A stretch of 64,000 bases of DNA from Flavobacterium sp. LC2016-12 (GTDB lineage: Bacteria; Bacteroidota; Bacteroidia; Flavobacteriales; Flavobacteriaceae), in NCBI RefSeq assembly GCF_015351595.1, contig NZ_JADKPT010000002.1, positions 434,001-498,000 of the forward strand, read 5' to 3'. The translations under genes and the position numbers were made by a program. Shown piece by piece: positions 54,158 through 61,667 of this stretch. The notes under the pieces are model-generated. The model was not told the origin of the DNA. It made no database searches and saw only the letters and a list, made by a program, of their open reading frames with translations. How positions within the stretch are numbered: the stretch's first letter is position 1; each line of letters opens with the position of its first letter.

Positions 54158-55153
54158 TTACTTGTTTAAAATAATTGCAGCTTCTTTCGCAAAATACGTC
54201 GAAATTAAACTTGCTCCCGCTCTTTTAATGCACATTAACTGTTCCATCATAATTTTATCATTATCCAGCCAGCCTCTTTCTGCAGCTGCCTTAATCATGG
54301 CATATTCTCCTGAAACATGAAAAACGGTTACCGGAACATTTACGGCATTTTTTACCTCACGTACAATATCAAGATAAGCAATTCCTGGTTTTACCATTAC
54401 CATATCGGCACCTTCTTCGACATCCATAAGGGTTTCTCTAATCGCTTCGATACGATTGGCATAATCCATTTGGTATGTTTTTTTATCTTTCGGAACCACT
54501 ACATCAGCTTCTCTCGGCGCACTGTCCAAAGCATCACGAAACGGACCATAAAATGCAGAAGCATATTTAGCTGAGTAACTCATGATACCCACATTATGAA
54601 ATCCTGCAGCATCCAATCCTTGGCGCAAACGTAAAATACGTCCGTCCATCATGTCGCTTGGTGCTACAAAATCGGCTCCGGCTTGTGCGTGCGAAACGGC
54701 CATTTTTACTAATGCGTCGTTAGTGGCATCATTGGCAACATCGCCATTTTCGATGATTCCGTCGTGACCATAAATAGAGTAGGGATCAAGGGCAACATCT
54801 GGCATTACAACCATTTCAGGACAAGCAGCTTTAATGGCTTTAATAGCATTTTGCATTAATCCGTTTGGATTCCAGGCTTCTTTTCCGGTATTGTCTTTTA
54901 GTGATTCATCTACTTTTACATAAATGTTGACAGCGCGAATTCCTAAAGCAAAAATTTCTTTTACTTCCTCAACGGTTAAGTCGATCGAACGACGAAAAAT
55001 CCCCGGCATGGATGGAATTTCAACTTTATAATTTTCGCCTTCTGCAATAAACATCGGAAACATAAAATCAGTTGGACTTAATGTTGTTTCGCGAACTAAA
55101 CTACGGATAGATTCATTTACTCGTAGTCTTCTGCCTCTTTGTAATGGGAACAT
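54158..55153 (-). CDS. hemB: Porphobilinogen synthase (delta-aminolevulinate dehydratase)
   Basis: HemB condenses two 5-aminolevulinates to porphobilinogen in the cytoplasm. The 331-residue protein has the family opening RGRRLRVNESIRSLVRET, the first active-site Lys in SYSAKYASAFYGPFR (about residue 200), and the Schiff-base Lys in MVKPGIAYLDI (about residue 254). The metal-ligand region reads VALDPYSIYGHDG and lacks the three Cys of zinc-dependent enzymes, so the enzyme probably uses Mg2+ or another metal. It is at the downstream end of the haem cluster. Confidence 0.96.
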   Translation of the reverse strand: MFPLQRGRRLRVNESIRSLVRETTLSPTDFMFPMFIAEGENYKVEIPSMPGIFRRSIDLTVEEVKEIFALGIRAVNIYVKVDESLKDNTGKEAWNPNGLMQNAIKAIKAACPEMVVMPDVALDPYSIYGHDGIIENGDVANDATNDALVKMAVSHAQAGADFVAPSDMMDGRILRLRQGLDAAGFHNVGIMSYSAKYASAFYGPFRDALDSAPREADVVVPKDKKTYQMDYANRIEAIRETLMDVEEGADMVMVKPGIAYLDIVREVKNAVNVPVTVFHVSGEYAMIKAAAERGWLDNDKIMMEQLMCIKRAGASLISTYFAKEAAIILNK

Positions 55154-55157
55154 AACT

Positions 55158-55197
55158 ATTTTAGATTTTTGATTGCTGATTTTAGATTTTTGATTGT
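55158..55197. repeat. ATTTTAGATTTTTGATTG tandem block
   Basis: Two near-identical units TTTTAGATTTTTGATTG lie 4-5 bp apart just upstream of hemB. Related blocks with the ATTTTAGATTT core occur at 44135-44155 and 56176-56208. No gene is visible in 55154-55274. Confidence 0.6.
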
Positions 55198-55274
55198 GGG
55201 TATTCAGATATTAGAAATCACAGATCTTAATCCTTAATTGACAATCCAATTTATTAGAATTTTAATGTTTTATT

Positions 55275-56162
55275 TTATGTAATTGAAGCGGTGTAAATCG
55301 CTTTTATGGTTTTATCAAGTTTTTGGTTAAATTCATCATCAGATTGGCCAGCAGAAAGACCTTCGGAAAGTGCTCTTGAAAAACTGGCAATCAATCCGTG
55401 GTTTTGCGTCAGTTTCGCATTGGCTTCTTCTTCTGAATATCCTCCGGACAATGCTACAACACGCACAACATGTGGATCTGACATTAATTCTTTATAAAAA
55501 TTATTCACATTCGGAATAGACAATTTCAGCATCACTTTAACCTCTTTATCCAATAAACTAAGCTGTTTCTTAATTTCTTCTTTCAGAATTTCTTCTGATT
55601 TTTCTTTATCAGCACTGTAAATATCAACTTCAGGCTCAATAATCGGAACAAGTCCTTTTTGAAAGATTTGTAAACCAACTTCAAATTGCTGTTCAACAAC
55701 TTCACGAATTCCTTCAGCATTTGCTTCTTTGATAACAGAGCGCATTTTAGTTCCAAAAACATTTTTTTCTACAGCTCTATCTAGTAATTCATCTAAATTG
55801 GAAATAGGTTTCATCAACTGTACACCATTGGCAAGATCAGCAAGTCCTTTGTCTACTTTTAAAAACGGAACGATGTTTTTCTTTTCCCATAAATAATCGG
55901 CAGTCCATTGTCCGTCGATTTTGCGATCCATAGTGTTTTCAAACAAAATAGCTCCCAGAATATATTCGCTTTTAAAAGCAGGACTCTTAATTATTCGGGT
56001 TCTCATTTCATGTACAAGAGTGTACATTTCTTCTTCATTGGTGTAACTGTTTTCCAAAACGCCGTATTGCGCAAGTGCTTTTGGTGTACTTCCGCCACTT
56101 TGGTCTAAAGCGGCAATAAATCCTTGACCGGAATGCATGCGATCTAATTGTGCAATGTTCAT
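55275..56162 (-). CDS. fda: Class I fructose-bisphosphate aldolase
   Basis: The enzyme splits fructose 1,6-bisphosphate through a Lys Schiff base. The protein (295 residues from the chosen start) follows the bacterial class I family closely related to staphylococcal Fda: [60 protein letters not shown] and VMLKLSIP, where the Schiff-base Lys lies. The start at base 56162 (MNIAQLDRM) aligns with the family. An ATG 12 bp upstream would add MERE. It stands inside the haem cluster without an obvious metabolic link. Confidence 0.94.
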   Translation of the reverse strand: MNIAQLDRMHSGQGFIAALDQSGGSTPKALAQYGVLENSYTNEEEMYTLVHEMRTRIIKSPAFKSEYILGAILFENTMDRKIDGQWTADYLWEKKNIVPFLKVDKGLADLANGVQLMKPISNLDELLDRAVEKNVFGTKMRSVIKEANAEGIREVVEQQFEVGLQIFQKGLVPIIEPEVDIYSADKEKSEEILKEEIKKQLSLLDKEVKVMLKLSIPNVNNFYKELMSDPHVVRVVALSGGYSEEEANAKLTQNHGLIASFSRALSEGLSAGQSDDEFNQKLDKTIKAIYTASIT

Positions 56163-56175
56163 TTCTCTTTCCATA

Positions 56176-56208
56176 ATATTTTAGATTTTAGATTGAAGAT
56201 TTTAGAGT
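56176..56208. repeat. ATTTTAGATTTTAGATTG block upstream of fda
   Basis: Overlapping ATTTTAGATTTTAGATTGAAGATTTTAGAG units, related to the blocks at 55158 and 44135. It is in the 56163-56263 gap, which has no other feature. Confidence 0.5.
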
Positions 56209-56263
56209 AAATTACAATTTAAATTTATGATTACAAAGAAGTTAAATGAATATTGGGTTCAAT

Positions 56264-57169
56264 TTATGAGATCCATTCACGAGGATTTTCCAATACTTTC
56301 ACTAATTTTTCTTCTTCACTTCCTGCTTCTGCATGATGATCGTAAACCCATTGTACATGCGGAGGCAGACTCATTAAAATACTTTCAATTCTTCCGTTGG
56401 TTCTTAAACCGAATAAAGTGCCTTTGTCATGAACCAAATTGAATTCGACATAACGGCCACGACGGATTTCCTGCCACTTTCTGTTTTCAGAAGTATATTC
56501 TAAATTCTTTCTTTTCTCCACAATTGGAACATAAGCTTCTAAGAAACTATTCCCAACTTCAGATACGAAATTGAACCAATCTTCCATCGACATTTGCTCA
56601 TTTGCTTTGCAATAATCAAAGAACAAACCGCCAATTCCGCGGGCTTCGTTTCTGTGAGCATTCCAAAAATAAGCGTCACATTGTTTTTTATATTTTGGAT
56701 AAAACTCCGGATTGTGTTTGTCACAAGCGGTTTTACACGTTTGATGAAAATGCGTTGCATCTTCTTCAAACAAATAATAAGGCGTTAAATCCTGTCCTCC
56801 TCCAAACCATTGTTCTATCACTTTTCCATGTTCATCGTACATTTCAAAATAACGCCAGTTTGCGTGAACGGTTGGTGTCATTGGGTTTTTTGGATGTAAA
56901 ACCAAACTTAATCCGCAGGCAAAAAAATCAGCTTCGCCTACGCCAAACATTTTTTGCATCGTTTCAGGAAGTTTTCCGTGAACGGCCGAAATGTTTACAC
57001 CGCCTTTTTCGAAAACATTTCCGTTTTCAATAACGCGCGTTCTTCCACCGCCGCCTTCTGGGCGTTTCCAAAGATCTTCACGGAATTTTGCTGTTCCGTC
57101 AACAGCTTCTAATCCGGCACAGATTTGATCTTGTAGATTTTGTATGTATGCGTAAAATTTATCTTTCAT
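56264..57169 (-). CDS. hemF: Oxygen-dependent coproporphyrinogen III oxidase
   Basis: HemF oxidatively decarboxylates coproporphyrinogen III to protoporphyrinogen IX using O2. The 301-residue protein has the family motifs FGVGEADFFACGLSLVLHPKNP, THVHANWRYFEMYD-type substrate loop (VHANWRYFEMYD), FGGGQDLTPYYLFEED and RGIGGLFFDYC. The start MKDKFYAYIQNLQDQ is chosen; the 21-residue extension upstream is not conserved. It overlaps the end of the acetyltransferase gene by 11 bp. HemF implies an aerobic lifestyle. Confidence 0.96.
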   Translation of the reverse strand: MKDKFYAYIQNLQDQICAGLEAVDGTAKFREDLWKRPEGGGGRTRVIENGNVFEKGGVNISAVHGKLPETMQKMFGVGEADFFACGLSLVLHPKNPMTPTVHANWRYFEMYDEHGKVIEQWFGGGQDLTPYYLFEEDATHFHQTCKTACDKHNPEFYPKYKKQCDAYFWNAHRNEARGIGGLFFDYCKANEQMSMEDWFNFVSEVGNSFLEAYVPIVEKRKNLEYTSENRKWQEIRRGRYVEFNLVHDKGTLFGLRTNGRIESILMSLPPHVQWVYDHHAEAGSEEEKLVKVLENPREWIS

Positions 57170-57710
57170 GAGTATTATATTCTGATTTAAGCAATCCGAA
57201 ATAAAGAGTGTTCTGCAATTCGCCATCACCATTTCTAAATTCGTCTCGTAAAATTCCTTCTTGTTTGAAATTGTGTTTTAATGCAACGCGCTGGCTTGCA
57301 AAGTTAATTTCTTGTGTACAGATGAAAACTTTGTTCATTTTCAATTCGTTGAAACAAAAATCAAGTGCAGCTGAAACCATTTTTGATGTAATTCCTTTTC
57401 CCTGAAAATCTTCATCAGTAAAATAACCTAATTCACATTTTGAAATGCGATAATCAATAGTTTTTACGCATAAATAACCAATTAAGTCATTGGTTTTAAT
57501 ATCTCTTGCGAAAAAATAAAAGCCTTCATTGTTTTTTTCTTTTTCAAGATTGACGGCCATAAAACCTTCTGCTTTCTTTAAAGAATCAGAATTGGCAAGC
57601 GTTACAGGAAAAGTTTTGTAAATGTGATTTTTATTTTTATCGACTAGCGTGAAAAATTCTTCAGCAGTAACATTTTTAATTCGATCTATTTTCCAATCTG
57701 TAAAACTCAT
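57159..57710 (-). CDS. GNAT acetyltransferase, RimJ/RimL-like
   Basis: The 183-residue protein has a typical GNAT fold: LIGYLCVKTIDYRISKCELGYFTDEDFQGKGITSKMVSAAL contains the acetyl-CoA-binding RxxGxG-like loop (DFQGKGITSK), and LNMNKVFI... to NFASQRVALKHNFKQEGILRDEF matches the RimJ/RimL C-terminal pattern. It could acetylate protein N-termini or small amines. Its 3' end overlaps hemF and its 5' end is 2 bp from the next gene, so it is in one transcript with them. Confidence 0.87.
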   Translation of the reverse strand: MSFTDWKIDRIKNVTAEEFFTLVDKNKNHIYKTFPVTLANSDSLKKAEGFMAVNLEKEKNNEGFYFFARDIKTNDLIGYLCVKTIDYRISKCELGYFTDEDFQGKGITSKMVSAALDFCFNELKMNKVFICTQEINFASQRVALKHNFKQEGILRDEFRNGDGELQNTLYFGLLKSEYNTHER

Positions 57711-57712
57711 GT

Positions 57713-58090
57713 TTACTTGTTTTTAGCGGATGTGATTTTGGCATTTATTCCAAAGGAGAAAACCTTGCTTTCTCTCTGGATGTATTGGTAAATAGCAAGT
57801 GCTTTACCTAAGAAATCAAATTGTTTTTCTTGAGATAAATGAATCAAAATATCAGCAAATTTCTCTTGTTGATTCCAATCTAGATGGCATCTCTGAAGCA
57901 GAATAATTAATTCTTCTTCCGGTATTTCAATTGTTCGTTCTAAACTTAAACCAAAACTCTTCAGTTGCTCATCTACCAGGCTAATATCTTCAGCGTTCCA
58001 AAACCTTGGCACAAAAATAAGTGCGTGTAAAGTTCGGAGCGTATTTTCTATTCTGATACTTTCTTCGTCTCTAAGGCCTTTGTTGAGCAT
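57713..58090 (-). CDS. Hypothetical protein between RAYT and GNAT genes
   Basis: From ATG at 58090 the product has 125 residues, mostly helical (EESIRIENTLRTLHALIFVPRFW, then EEELIILLQRCHLDWNQQEKFADIL), with no signal peptide or known motif. A longer frame with a TTG start at 58120 would begin inside a REP palindrome, so I reject it. The gene is 2 bp from the GNAT gene. Role unknown. The neighbouring REP doublet ends 15 bp upstream of its start and may carry or disturb its promoter. Confidence 0.65.
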   Translation of the reverse strand: MLNKGLRDEESIRIENTLRTLHALIFVPRFWNAEDISLVDEQLKSFGLSLERTIEIPEEELIILLQRCHLDWNQQEKFADILIHLSQEKQFDFLGKALAIYQYIQRESKVFSFGINAKITSAKNK

Positions 58091-58104
58091 TTTGTTTTGC
58101 GTTT

Positions 58105-58211
58105 CCTGCAAGGTTTCCAAAACCTTGTAGGTATTTAATTGTTTGCGTAATCTATTTAAATTTTTTGATTGTCTCCAGATAGACCTACAAGGTTTTTGGG
58201 AACCTTGCGGG
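58105..58211. repeat. REP doublet, left of RAYT
   Basis: Two palindromes face each other: 58105-58131 (CCTGCAAGG...CCTTGTAGG) and 58184-58211 (CCTACAAGG...CCTTGCGGG). Each folds into an imperfect hairpin, and together they form an inverted pair with a 52-bp AT-rich spacer. Confidence 0.88.
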
Positions 58212-58221
58212 ATGAAACGTA

Positions 58222-58773
58222 CTACTCAAAAGTATAAGTTTCATTTAAAAAATCATTCTTTTGATTATGGCAAAATATGAAGTTTTCAAAATCTCCAAAT
58301 AATTCTAAAACTTCATTTCGTTCTATTTTTGTCTCTTTATCAGATGTAAAAGCTTGATAAGATGAAAATCTAAAATCTTTAAAATTTATATCAAAATGAT
58401 GTTTAGGATTCAGATGAATATAAATAATCAAATGCTTTAAATAGTTTTCGTTTTTTAATTGTATTCTTTTAAAATGCTTCTCGAACAAACTTCCCGTTCT
58501 GTTAGTTTGCTTATTAAATGCTTTTGCATAAGAATTGTATAGGTTTGAGAATGCCTGAGTAACCTCTTTCTCTTCTGAATTCAATCGAATGACGAAATGA
58601 AAATGATTATTCATCAGACAATATGCAAAGACTGAAACCTTATCGGATAAATATTTTGAGAACTGTTTTAGGAAATAAATTTTATTATTTTCATTTTCAA
58701 AAATATTTACTCCGTTAATTCCACGGTTATAAATATGGTAATAATAATCTTTTTCTAATACCTCCAACTTCAT
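58222..58773 (-). CDS. REP-associated tyrosine transposase (RAYT), IS200-like Y1 family
   Basis: The 183-residue protein is a stand-alone HuH single-strand transposase. YHIYNRGINGVNIF opens the fold, MNNHFHFVIRL carries the HuH metal-binding pair (HFH), and the helix with the catalytic Tyr lies in FSNLYNSYAKAFNKQTNRTGSLFEKHFKRIQL. The C-terminus holds the family's conserved HLIIYIHLNPKHHF segment. RAYTs act on REP hairpins, and this gene has an inverted REP pair on each side, 10 and 22 bp from its ends. It appears intact. It is inserted between hemE and the genes upstream of hemF. Confidence 0.9.
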   Translation of the reverse strand: MKLEVLEKDYYYHIYNRGINGVNIFENENNKIYFLKQFSKYLSDKVSVFAYCLMNNHFHFVIRLNSEEKEVTQAFSNLYNSYAKAFNKQTNRTGSLFEKHFKRIQLKNENYLKHLIIYIHLNPKHHFDINFKDFRFSSYQAFTSDKETKIERNEVLELFGDFENFIFCHNQKNDFLNETYTFE

Positions 58774-58795
58774 TTATTATCTTTTTTTTTCTCAT

Positions 58796-58880
58796 CCTGC
58801 AAGGTTTTCAAAACCTTGTAGGTCTGCTAATTTATAACGTTGCCTATTTTATACCTACAAGGTTTTGGAAACCTTGCAGG
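58796..58880. repeat. REP doublet, right of RAYT
   Basis: Palindromes at 58796-58822 (CCTGCAAGG...CCTTGTAGG) and 58854-58880 (CCTACAAGG...CCTTGCAGG) are inverted copies of each other with a 31-bp spacer. They are nearly identical to the left doublet. Confidence 0.9.
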
Positions 58881-58899
58881 AAAGCCAATCGAGACTATA

Positions 58900-59925
58900 C
58901 TATTGCCCATATTCCTTAACCGCGTCAATAAACGCTTTCGCGTGATCAACAGGAATATTTGGTAAAATTCCGTGACCTAAATTTACGATATATTTATCTT
59001 TTCCGAATTCGTCGATCATTTCGTGAACCATTTTCTTAATCGTCGGAATTGGAGAAAGCAATCGTGACGGATCAAAATTTCCTTGTAAAGTAATGTTTCC
59101 ACCAGACAAGTAACGTGCATTTCTAGCCGAACAAGTCCAGTCTACACCCAATGCCGAAGCTCTACTTTTACCCATTTCGCCAAGAGCAAACCAACATCCT
59201 TTTCCGAAAACAATAACCGGCGCGTGATCAGCCAAAGCTTCAACGATTTGGTTGATGTATTTCCATGAAAATTCCTGATAATCAACCGGAGAAAGCATTC
59301 CTCCCCAAGAATCAAAAATCTGAACGGCATCAACTCCCGCTTTTACTTTTTCTTTTAAGTATAGAATAGTTGTATCTGTAATTTTTTGTAATAAAGTATG
59401 TGCTGCAGCAGGGTTTGAAAAGCAGAAACCTTTTGCAGTATCAAAGCTTTTAGAGCCTTTTCCTTCAACAGCATAACAGAAAATTGTCCAAGGTGAACCA
59501 GCGAAGCCAATTAATGGCACTTCGTCGTTCAGCATTTCTTTAGTTAATTTAATGGCATCCATTACATAACCTAAACTTTCCTGAATGTCCGGAACATAAA
59601 CTCTGTGAACATCAGCCAATGAACGAATTGGATTGGGTAAAAAGGGACCGAAATTTTCTTTCATTAAAACTTCAATTCCCATTGCTTGAGGTACAACCAA
59701 AATATCCGAAAATAAAATCGCTGCATCCGGTGCAATTCTGCGAATTGGCTGAACCGTAATTTCTGCAGCTAATTCCGGAGTCTGACAACGGGTAAAGAAA
59801 TCATATTTATCACGCAAAGCGATGAATTCTGGTAAATATCTTCCGGCTTGACGCATCATCCATACAGGCGGGCGTTGAACAGTTTCTCCTTTTAATGCTT
59901 TTAAAAATAGGTCGTTTTTTAACAT
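58900..59925 (-). CDS. hemE: Uroporphyrinogen decarboxylase
   Basis: HemE converts uroporphyrinogen III to coproporphyrinogen III by removing four carboxyl groups. The 341-residue protein has the signature [17 protein letters not shown] at the N-terminus, the central [15 protein letters not shown] segment, [10 protein letters not shown], and [23 protein letters not shown] at the end. The start [11 protein letters not shown] is chosen, since the 12 extra upstream codons read through the CAAAG repeat. It follows hemD with a 48-bp gap holding that repeat, and is followed by the RAYT insertion. Confidence 0.96.
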   Translation of the reverse strand: MLKNDLFLKALKGETVQRPPVWMMRQAGRYLPEFIALRDKYDFFTRCQTPELAAEITVQPIRRIAPDAAILFSDILVVPQAMGIEVLMKENFGPFLPNPIRSLADVHRVYVPDIQESLGYVMDAIKLTKEMLNDEVPLIGFAGSPWTIFCYAVEGKGSKSFDTAKGFCFSNPAAAHTLLQKITDTTILYLKEKVKAGVDAVQIFDSWGGMLSPVDYQEFSWKYINQIVEALADHAPVIVFGKGCWFALGEMGKSRASALGVDWTCSARNARYLSGGNITLQGNFDPSRLLSPIPTIKKMVHEMIDEFGKDKYIVNLGHGILPNIPVDHAKAFIDAVKEYGQ

Positions 59926-59942
59926 GTTTTTTATTTTAGGTG

Positions 59943-59971
59943 CAAAGTCACAAAGGGACAAAGTTGCAAAG
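59943..59971. repeat. CAAAG array, 8-bp period, four units
   Basis: CAAAG starts at 59943, 59951, 59959 and 59967, an exact 8-bp period. It shares CAAAGGGACAAAG with the array at 45530-45558 read on the other strand. It fills most of the hemD-hemE gap. Confidence 0.8.
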
Positions 59972-59973
59972 GT

Positions 59974-60639
59974 TTATTTATATTCTTCAATTACGTCTTC
60001 AATCACATCTTCGACCGTTGGCTGATCTGCAATGATGATGTTTTTGGTAATTTTATGTAAAGCGTCTGCAGTAGTTTCTCCAATGCAAAAGCAGGTTTCT
60101 TTTTTGATGGTGTTGTCTTTCAAATAACTTTCAACACCAGACGGACTGAAAAATAAGATCGCGTCAACGGCTGTTTTTATTTTCTGAGGCGTTAATGATG
60201 TATCGTAAACCTGAATTTCATTGAATTTTACTTCAGCGTCTTTTAAAGCTTTTGGTAACGTTTCTCTTCGAAGATTTCCGCTGAAAAAAATAAAGCTTTC
60301 AGAACGATAAATCAAAGTGATAATTTCAGATAAATCTGAAGCGTAACCAGTGTAAGCCACCACATTAAAACCACTTTCAGATAAAAGAATCTTAGTTTTT
60401 AAACCAACGCAAAAAACGTTTTTACTTTTGAGTTCTTCCGCTTTTGGATGTGATAAAATACTGTGAACGGCATTTTGACTGGTGAAAATTAGATTTTCGT
60501 TGAGGTCTTTTAGTTCGAAAGATTTATTTTGAGTTTGAATGAAATCGGTATCAATAACTTCTAAACCAGCATTTGTTAACGCTTGTTTTTGTTCGCCCGA
60601 TAGCTTTTTTGTGGATAATATCTGAATTGATTTTGCCAT
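59974..60639 (-). CDS. hemD: Uroporphyrinogen-III synthase
   Basis: HemD closes and inverts ring D of hydroxymethylbilane. The sequence is poorly conserved in this family, but the 221-residue protein has the two-domain layout: an N-terminal half with LIFTSQNAVHSIL, a central IFFSGNLRRETLPKAL (usually G-x-R-x-x-L), and a C-terminal AILFFSPSGVESYL with ETCFCIGETTADAL. It overlaps the hemC stop codon by 1 nt, which supports the call. Confidence 0.88.
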   Translation of the reverse strand: MAKSIQILSTKKLSGEQKQALTNAGLEVIDTDFIQTQNKSFELKDLNENLIFTSQNAVHSILSHPKAEELKSKNVFCVGLKTKILLSESGFNVVAYTGYASDLSEIITLIYRSESFIFFSGNLRRETLPKALKDAEVKFNEIQVYDTSLTPQKIKTAVDAILFFSPSGVESYLKDNTIKKETCFCIGETTADALHKITKNIIIADQPTVEDVIEDVIEEYK

Positions 60640-61562
60640 TATTTTTTTAAAGATTCTTTAATAGATTGCATCAATTCCGTTCCGCCATTGTTTAGAATTT
60701 CCTGTGCGGCGAAGAATCCTAGTTTTTTCCATTCTGAAATATCGACCGTTTTGTCGACTTCCAGTTTTTGTTTTCCATCAACAGAAAGCAAAACGCCCTG
60801 AAAATGTAAAGTGTCTTCGTCTTCATTATAAGTGACCAAAGCACCAATTGGAGCAGTACAACCACCTTCCAGCGTTCTTAAAAACTGACGTTCGATATAC
60901 GTACAGATCTCCGTTTCAATATGATTTAACTGCGAAAGCGCATCTAAAGTATAATTGTCATTTTCCATTGCCACAACAAGCATCGCTCCTTGCGCCGGTG
61001 CCGGAATCATCCAATCTAAATTGATATAATTTTCTGGTTTTATGTTAATGCGCTCCAAACCTGCAGCAGCAAAAACAGCTCCATCCCAGTTATTGTCTTG
61101 TAGTTTTTGCATACGTGTGTTTACGTTTCCGCGTAAATCAACCACCGTATGGTTAGGATATTTATTGAGCCATAAGGCCTGACGACGCAAGCTTCCGGTT
61201 GCTATTGTACTTGGTTTCTCAAAATCCGGATTTCCTTTATGTACTAAAATGTCTAAAACATTGGCTCTTTCTAAAACCGCAGCCTGAACAATTCCTTGTG
61301 GTAATGCCGTTGGAACATCTTTCATAGAATGAACTGCAATATCGCAATCGCCGTTAATCATGGCAACATCAAGGGTTTTGGTAAAAATTCCTGTAATGCC
61401 AAGTTCGTAAAGCGGTTTGTCCAAAATAATATCACCTGTAGATTTTACCGCAACAATCTCGGTTTTATAACCCAAATCGTTTAGTTTTTTCTCGACAGTA
61501 TGTGCTTGCCAAAGTGCCAATTCGCTATCGCGAGTCCCTATTCTGATTATTTTTTCAGCCAT
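60639..61562 (-). CDS. hemC: Hydroxymethylbilane synthase (porphobilinogen deaminase)
   Basis: HemC polymerises four porphobilinogens. The 307-residue protein shows RIGTRDSELALWQAHTV, KDVPTALPQG, the arginines in ATGSLRRQALWLNKYPNHTVVDLRGNVNTRM, and the dipyrromethane-binding Cys in LEGGCTAPIGA (about residue 240). It is coupled to hemD by TAATG and separated from hemA by 105 bp containing a long inverted repeat. Confidence 0.97.
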   Translation of the reverse strand: MAEKIIRIGTRDSELALWQAHTVEKKLNDLGYKTEIVAVKSTGDIILDKPLYELGITGIFTKTLDVAMINGDCDIAVHSMKDVPTALPQGIVQAAVLERANVLDILVHKGNPDFEKPSTIATGSLRRQALWLNKYPNHTVVDLRGNVNTRMQKLQDNNWDGAVFAAAGLERINIKPENYINLDWMIPAPAQGAMLVVAMENDNYTLDALSQLNHIETEICTYIERQFLRTLEGGCTAPIGALVTYNEDEDTLHFQGVLLSVDGKQKLEVDKTVDISEWKKLGFFAAQEILNNGGTELMQSIKESLKK

Positions 61563-61572
61563 GTTTTAATTT

Positions 61573-61660
61573 TTTTCCACCATATAAGTCATATAAGTAA
61601 ATTTAAGCATTGCGTAAATAACTATATTAAATGAACTTATATGACTTATATGGTGGAAAA
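61573..61660. repeat. Perfect 26-bp inverted repeat between hemC and hemA
   Basis: The left arm 61573-61598 (TTTTCCACCATATAAGTC...) and right arm 61635-61660 are exact complements around a 36-nt spacer. Each arm contains CATATAAGT twice in tandem. It fills the hemA-hemC gap almost exactly. Confidence 0.9.
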
Positions 61661-61667
61661 TTATGTT

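Noticed and set aside
56602..57033. 143-residue frame antisense to hemF
   Set aside because: It overlaps the conserved hemF motifs on the opposite strand and has an unnatural composition.
58091..58120. TTG start that would extend the hypothetical gene by 10 residues
   Set aside because: The start and next codons come from a REP palindrome, and a normal ATG lies at 58090.
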